A stretch of DNA of 32,848 bases from Acetobacteraceae bacterium. Its GTDB lineage: Bacteria; Pseudomonadota; Alphaproteobacteria; Acetobacterales; Acetobacteraceae. The position numbers and the translations under genes are program-made. Shown in pieces: positions 30,171-32,848 of the stretch (its first letter is position 1; the number at the start of each line of letters is the position of its first letter). The stretch lies in NCBI GenBank assembly GCA_027323595.1, contig DAHWBL010000253.1, positions 1 to 32,848 of the forward strand, read 5' to 3'. The notes under the pieces are model-generated. The model saw only the letters and a program-made list of their open reading frames with translations. It did no database searches and was not told where the DNA came from.

Positions 30171-31261
30171 TGACGCGCGGCGCCACGCGGGTTGCCTACG
30201 CGCTGATCATCGGCATCGCGGTGCTGATCGCGGGGCTCAATCTTGCGCTGCCAGAGACATCAGCGTTGCATCCGTCCACCTTCGTCATGTCGTTGACGGG
30301 CAAATATCTCAGCTACGCGATCCTCGCCTTGTCGGTTGATCTGGTCTGGGGGTTCGCCGGCATCCTCAGCCTCGGCCACGCCGCGTTTTTCGCGCTCGGC
30401 GGATACGCCATGGGCATGTATCTGATGCGCCAGATCGGCGGTCGCGGGGTGTATGGCAACGCGGTGCTGCCCGACTTCATGGTGTTCCTGAACTACAAAT
30501 CCCTGCCCTGGTACTGGCACGGATTCGACATGGGCGGCTTTGCGATCCTGATGGCGATCCTGGTGCCGGGGCTGATCGCGCTGATTTTCGGCTGGCTCAC
30601 CTTCCGCAGCCGGGTCAGCGGCGTGTATCTGTCGATCATCACCCAGGCACTGACCTATGCGTTGCTGCTCGCATTTTTTCGCAACGACATGGGCTTCGGC
30701 GGCAATAATGGCCTGACCGATTTCAAGGACATGTTCGGACTGAAGCTGCAATCCGATGCGGTTCGCGCGGGGCTGCTGGTTGCCACCGCGATTATCCTTT
30801 GCCTGCAACTCGCACTTGCGCAATTCGTGGTCCGCTCGCGCTTCGGCAAGGTGTTGATCGCGGTGCGCGACACCGAGAGTCGTACGCGCTTTCTTGGCTA
30901 CCGCCCGGAATCCTACAAGCTCGTGGTCTGGGTGCTGTCGGCGATGATGGCGGGCATCGGCGGCGCGCTGTATGTGCCGCAGGTCGGTATCATCAACCCT
31001 GGCGAGTTCGCGCCTGGAAACTCCATCGAGGCGGTGATCTGGGTTGCCGTCGGCGGTCGCGGCACACTCATCGGCCCGATCATCGGCGCGGTCATCGTCA
31101 ATCTGGGCAAGACCTGGTTCACCGCGATCCTTCCGGAATACTGGCTCTATGCGCTTGGCGCGTTGTTCGTTCTGGTCACCATCTTTTTGCCCAATGGCAT
31201 TCTGGGACTGTTGCGCGCGCGTCGTTCCGGCAAGGCTGAAGCGCGCGCGGTGGCGCCATGA
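30167..31261 (+). CDS. urtC: Urea ABC transporter, permease UrtC
   Basis: This is a 364-residue LivM-type permease. The sequence KYLSYAILALSVDLVWGFAG followed by ILSLGHAAFFALGGYAMGMYL is the typical UrtC/LivM segment. Later parts include the EAA-like cytoplasmic loop RDTESRTRFLGYRPESYKL and WVAVGGRGTLIGPIIGAVIV. About nine or ten membrane segments are visible. It pairs with UrtB and contacts the ATPases UrtD and UrtE. The gene overlaps urtB by 4 bases at its start and urtD by 4 bases at its end, so the three are translationally coupled. Confidence 0.94.
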   Translation: MMTRGATRVAYALIIGIAVLIAGLNLALPETSALHPSTFVMSLTGKYLSYAILALSVDLVWGFAGILSLGHAAFFALGGYAMGMYLMRQIGGRGVYGNAVLPDFMVFLNYKSLPWYWHGFDMGGFAILMAILVPGLIALIFGWLTFRSRVSGVYLSIITQALTYALLLAFFRNDMGFGGNNGLTDFKDMFGLKLQSDAVRAGLLVATAIILCLQLALAQFVVRSRFGKVLIAVRDTESRTRFLGYRPESYKLVVWVLSAMMAGIGGALYVPQVGIINPGEFAPGNSIEAVIWVAVGGRGTLIGPIIGAVIVNLGKTWFTAILPEYWLYALGALFVLVTIFLPNGILGLLRARRSGKAEARAVAP

Positions 31262-32007
31262 CCGAGGACACGGCGAGCCTGCTGTATCTTGACGGCATCT
31301 GCGTCAGCTTCGACGGGTTCAAGGCGCTCAATAACCTGTCGTTGCTGCTGGCACCTGGTGAAATGCGCGCGGTGATCGGCCCGAACGGGGCCGGCAAGAC
31401 CACGATGATGGACGTGATCACCGGCAAGACCCGCCCCGACGAGGGCCGCGCGATTTTTGGGGAGGCCACCGACCTCACCAAGCTCGACGAACCCTCGATC
31501 GCCGCACTGGGCATCGGCCGCAAATTCCAAAAGCCGACAGTGTTCGAGCCACACACGGTGCGCGACAATCTGCTGCTGGCGCTCGCCTCCGACCGGCGGG
31601 CGCGCTTCACCATGTTCGCCCGCGAGACCAGCGAAGAAGCAGACAGGATCGCGGAAATTCTGACCACCATCCGGCTCGTCGAGCAATCGGCCCGGCGGGC
31701 GGGCGACCTGTCGCACGGTCAGAAACAATGGCTGGAGATCGGCATGCTGATCGCGCAGGACCCGGCATTGCTGCTGGTGGATGAACCGGTGGCCGGCATG
31801 ACCGATGCCGAAACCGAGCAAACCGCCGAACTGCTGCGCGAGATCAACCGCACCCGCGCGGTCGTGGTGGTGGAGCATGACATGGATTTCGTTCGCGCGC
31901 TTGGCGTGAAGGTCACGGTGCTGCATGAAGGGTCGGTGCTGTCCGAAGGCAGCCTCGACCATGTCAGCAACGATCCGCGCGTCATCGAAGTCTATCTGGG
32001 CCGCTGA
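31258..32007 (+). CDS. urtD: Urea ABC transporter, ATP-binding protein UrtD
   Basis: This 249-residue LivG-type ATPase has Walker A GPNGAGKTT (41-49), running into MMDVITGKTRPDEG as in UrtD. The ABC signature is LSHGQ (S152-Q155), a variant of LSGGQ typical of this subunit, and Walker B is LLLVDEP (D175, E176). It ends with VTVLHEGSVLSEGSLD and a short YLGR tail. It powers urea import together with UrtE. The start lies in the 4-base overlap with urtC, and urtE begins 3 bases after its stop. Confidence 0.95.
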   Translation: MTEDTASLLYLDGICVSFDGFKALNNLSLLLAPGEMRAVIGPNGAGKTTMMDVITGKTRPDEGRAIFGEATDLTKLDEPSIAALGIGRKFQKPTVFEPHTVRDNLLLALASDRRARFTMFARETSEEADRIAEILTTIRLVEQSARRAGDLSHGQKQWLEIGMLIAQDPALLLVDEPVAGMTDAETEQTAELLREINRTRAVVVVEHDMDFVRALGVKVTVLHEGSVLSEGSLDHVSNDPRVIEVYLGR

Positions 32008-32010
32008 TCC

Positions 32011-32706
32011 ATGCTCCAACTCGACCAGATCGATCTGTATTACGGCGCGGCGATCGCGCTGCGTTCGGTCAGCCTCACCGCCAGGGTCGGCGAGGTCACC
32101 TGTTTGCTCGGGCGCAATGGCGTGGGCAAGACCAGCCTGCTGCGCGCGGTCACCGGCACGCATCCGGTGCGCGCCGGGCGCATCAGTTGGGAAGGCGCCG
32201 ACATCACCCGGCTGCCGGCGTTCGAGCGCGCGCGCCGCGGCATCGCCTGTGTGCCGCAGGGACGCGACATTTTCCCGCTGCTCAGCGTGCGCGAAAATCT
32301 GGAGACCGGATTCGCTGTTCTGCCGCGCCGCGAACGCCGCGTTCCCGACGAGATTTTCGAGTTGTTTCCCGTGCTGAAATCCATGCTGTCGCGCCGCGGC
32401 GGCGATCTTTCCGGTGGCCAGCAGCAGCAGCTCGCAATCGGGCGCGCGCTGGTCATGCGGCCTCGCCTGCTGGTGTTGGACGAGCCGACGGAGGGCATCC
32501 AGCCGTCGATCATCAAGGATATCGGCCGCGTCATCACGCTGTTGCGCGGCCGCGGCACGATGGCGATTTTGCTCGTGGAACAATATTTCGACTTTGCCCA
32601 TGAACTGGCGCAACATATCGCGGTGATGGATCGCGGCAGCATCGTCCTTGACGGACCCACCGAACAGCTCGACGCGCAGGATGTCAGACGGCGCCTGTCT
32701 GTCTGA
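32011..32706 (+). CDS. urtE: Urea ABC transporter, ATP-binding protein UrtE
   Basis: This 231-residue LivF-type ATPase has Walker A GRNGVGKTS (34-42), signature LSGGQQQQLAIGRAL (from about 133) and Walker B LLVLDEPTEGIQPS (D157, E158). The TEGIQPSIIKDIG stretch is characteristic of UrtE. It is the second ATPase of the urea importer. The 3' end overlaps the likely ATG of ureD, tying urea uptake to urease maturation in one transcript. Confidence 0.95.
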   Translation: MLQLDQIDLYYGAAIALRSVSLTARVGEVTCLLGRNGVGKTSLLRAVTGTHPVRAGRISWEGADITRLPAFERARRGIACVPQGRDIFPLLSVRENLETGFAVLPRRERRVPDEIFELFPVLKSMLSRRGGDLSGGQQQQLAIGRALVMRPRLLVLDEPTEGIQPSIIKDIGRVITLLRGRGTMAILLVEQYFDFAHELAQHIAVMDRGSIVLDGPTEQLDAQDVRRRLSV

Positions 32707-32848
32707 TCGCGTGCCCCTGCAACGCGCGCGCGGCGTGCTCACGCTTGGCGTCGCCAGGCGCGAGGGTGGCGGCACCGCGCTCGCCCGCCTGCGCCAGGAG
32801 GGGTGCCTCAAGGCGCGTCTGCCCGCCATCGAGCGTGGCGCGGATCTC
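32681..32848 (+). CDS. ureD: Urease accessory protein UreD (5' part)
   Basis: The frame at the right edge reads VPLQRARGVLTLGV...LARLRQEGCLKARLP, which matches the N-terminal region of UreD (QRa.G......G.trL..L.qeG..K.RLP). UreD acts with UreF and UreG in loading nickel into urease. Two starts are possible: an ATG at 32681, overlapping urtE by 26 bases, or a GTG at 32711 just after the urtE stop. Neither has a strong ribosome-binding site; the ATG is chosen. Fifty-six codons are visible and the gene continues off the window, presumably into ureABC. Confidence 0.82.
   Translation, partial: MSDGACLSDRVPLQRARGVLTLGVARREGGGTALARLRQEGCLKARLPAIERGADL

Noticed and set aside
27196..32706. Branched-chain amino acid transporter (liv operon)
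   Set aside because: The UrtA-type N-terminus, the long periplasmic extension of the first permease, the LSHGQ signature in UrtD and the following ureD gene identify a urea transporter.

Overview
The window is GC-rich, densely coded bacterial DNA. Gene ends commonly overlap by 4 bases (ATGA), and the longest AT-rich tract is about 120 bp. The gene content (Cox-type and Ior-type molybdenum hydroxylases, ACS-family MFS transporters, urtABCDE running into ureD, GDP-heptose genes) fits an alphaproteobacterium with broad catabolic capacity, possibly of the Acetobacteraceae or a related order. That placement is inference from style and content, because no rRNA or other phylogenetic marker is present. 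I saw no tRNA, rRNA, CRISPR array, transposase or integrase.

Layout. (1) Positions 1-4412, minus strand: an operon of DUF2848 protein, GntR/FCD regulator, cupin, FAD aromatic monooxygenase, amidase and the first codons of an exported protein. (2) Positions 4557-8641, plus strand and divergent from (1): a second amidase, a [2Fe-2S] subunit and a Tat-exported isoquinoline-oxidoreductase-like molybdenum subunit. (3) Positions 8649-10251, minus: a Rieske protein with an unusually long inter-motif loop, followed by a metal-dependent amidohydrolase. Divergent from them at 10380-11288 is a LysR regulator. (4) Positions 11296-12573, minus: an ACS-type MFS transporter. Divergent from it at 12845-18330 is a CoxG / FAD subunit / Mo subunit / [2Fe-2S] subunit operon ending in a second MFS transporter. 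(5) Positions 18405-21357, plus: the GDP-D-glycero-D-manno-heptose set hddA-gmhA-hddC-gmhB. Converging on it are a glycosyltransferase and purU. (6) Positions 23535-27017: two orphan NMT1-like solute-binding proteins flanking a luciferase-like flavin monooxygenase. (7) Positions 27196-32848, plus: urtABCDE and the start of ureD, behind a strong sigma-54-type promoter.

Taken together, regions 1-4 and 6 look like an uptake-and-degradation island for heteroaromatic, probably N-containing, compounds. Two molybdenum hydroxylases of different architecture and predicted location could hydroxylate the ring. The FAD monooxygenase and cupin could prepare or cleave it. The amidases, DUF2848 protein and amidohydrolase could process the products, and PurU could yield formate. 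Region 7 brings in urea under probable nitrogen control. The substrate cannot be read from the sequence. The most specific new observation is a shared LysR-type box, ATGAA-N5-TTCAT with T-N11-A geometry, in both divergent promoter regions of parts 3 and 4. It predicts one regulon covering the Rieske/amidohydrolase pair, the MFS gene and the Cox-type operon.
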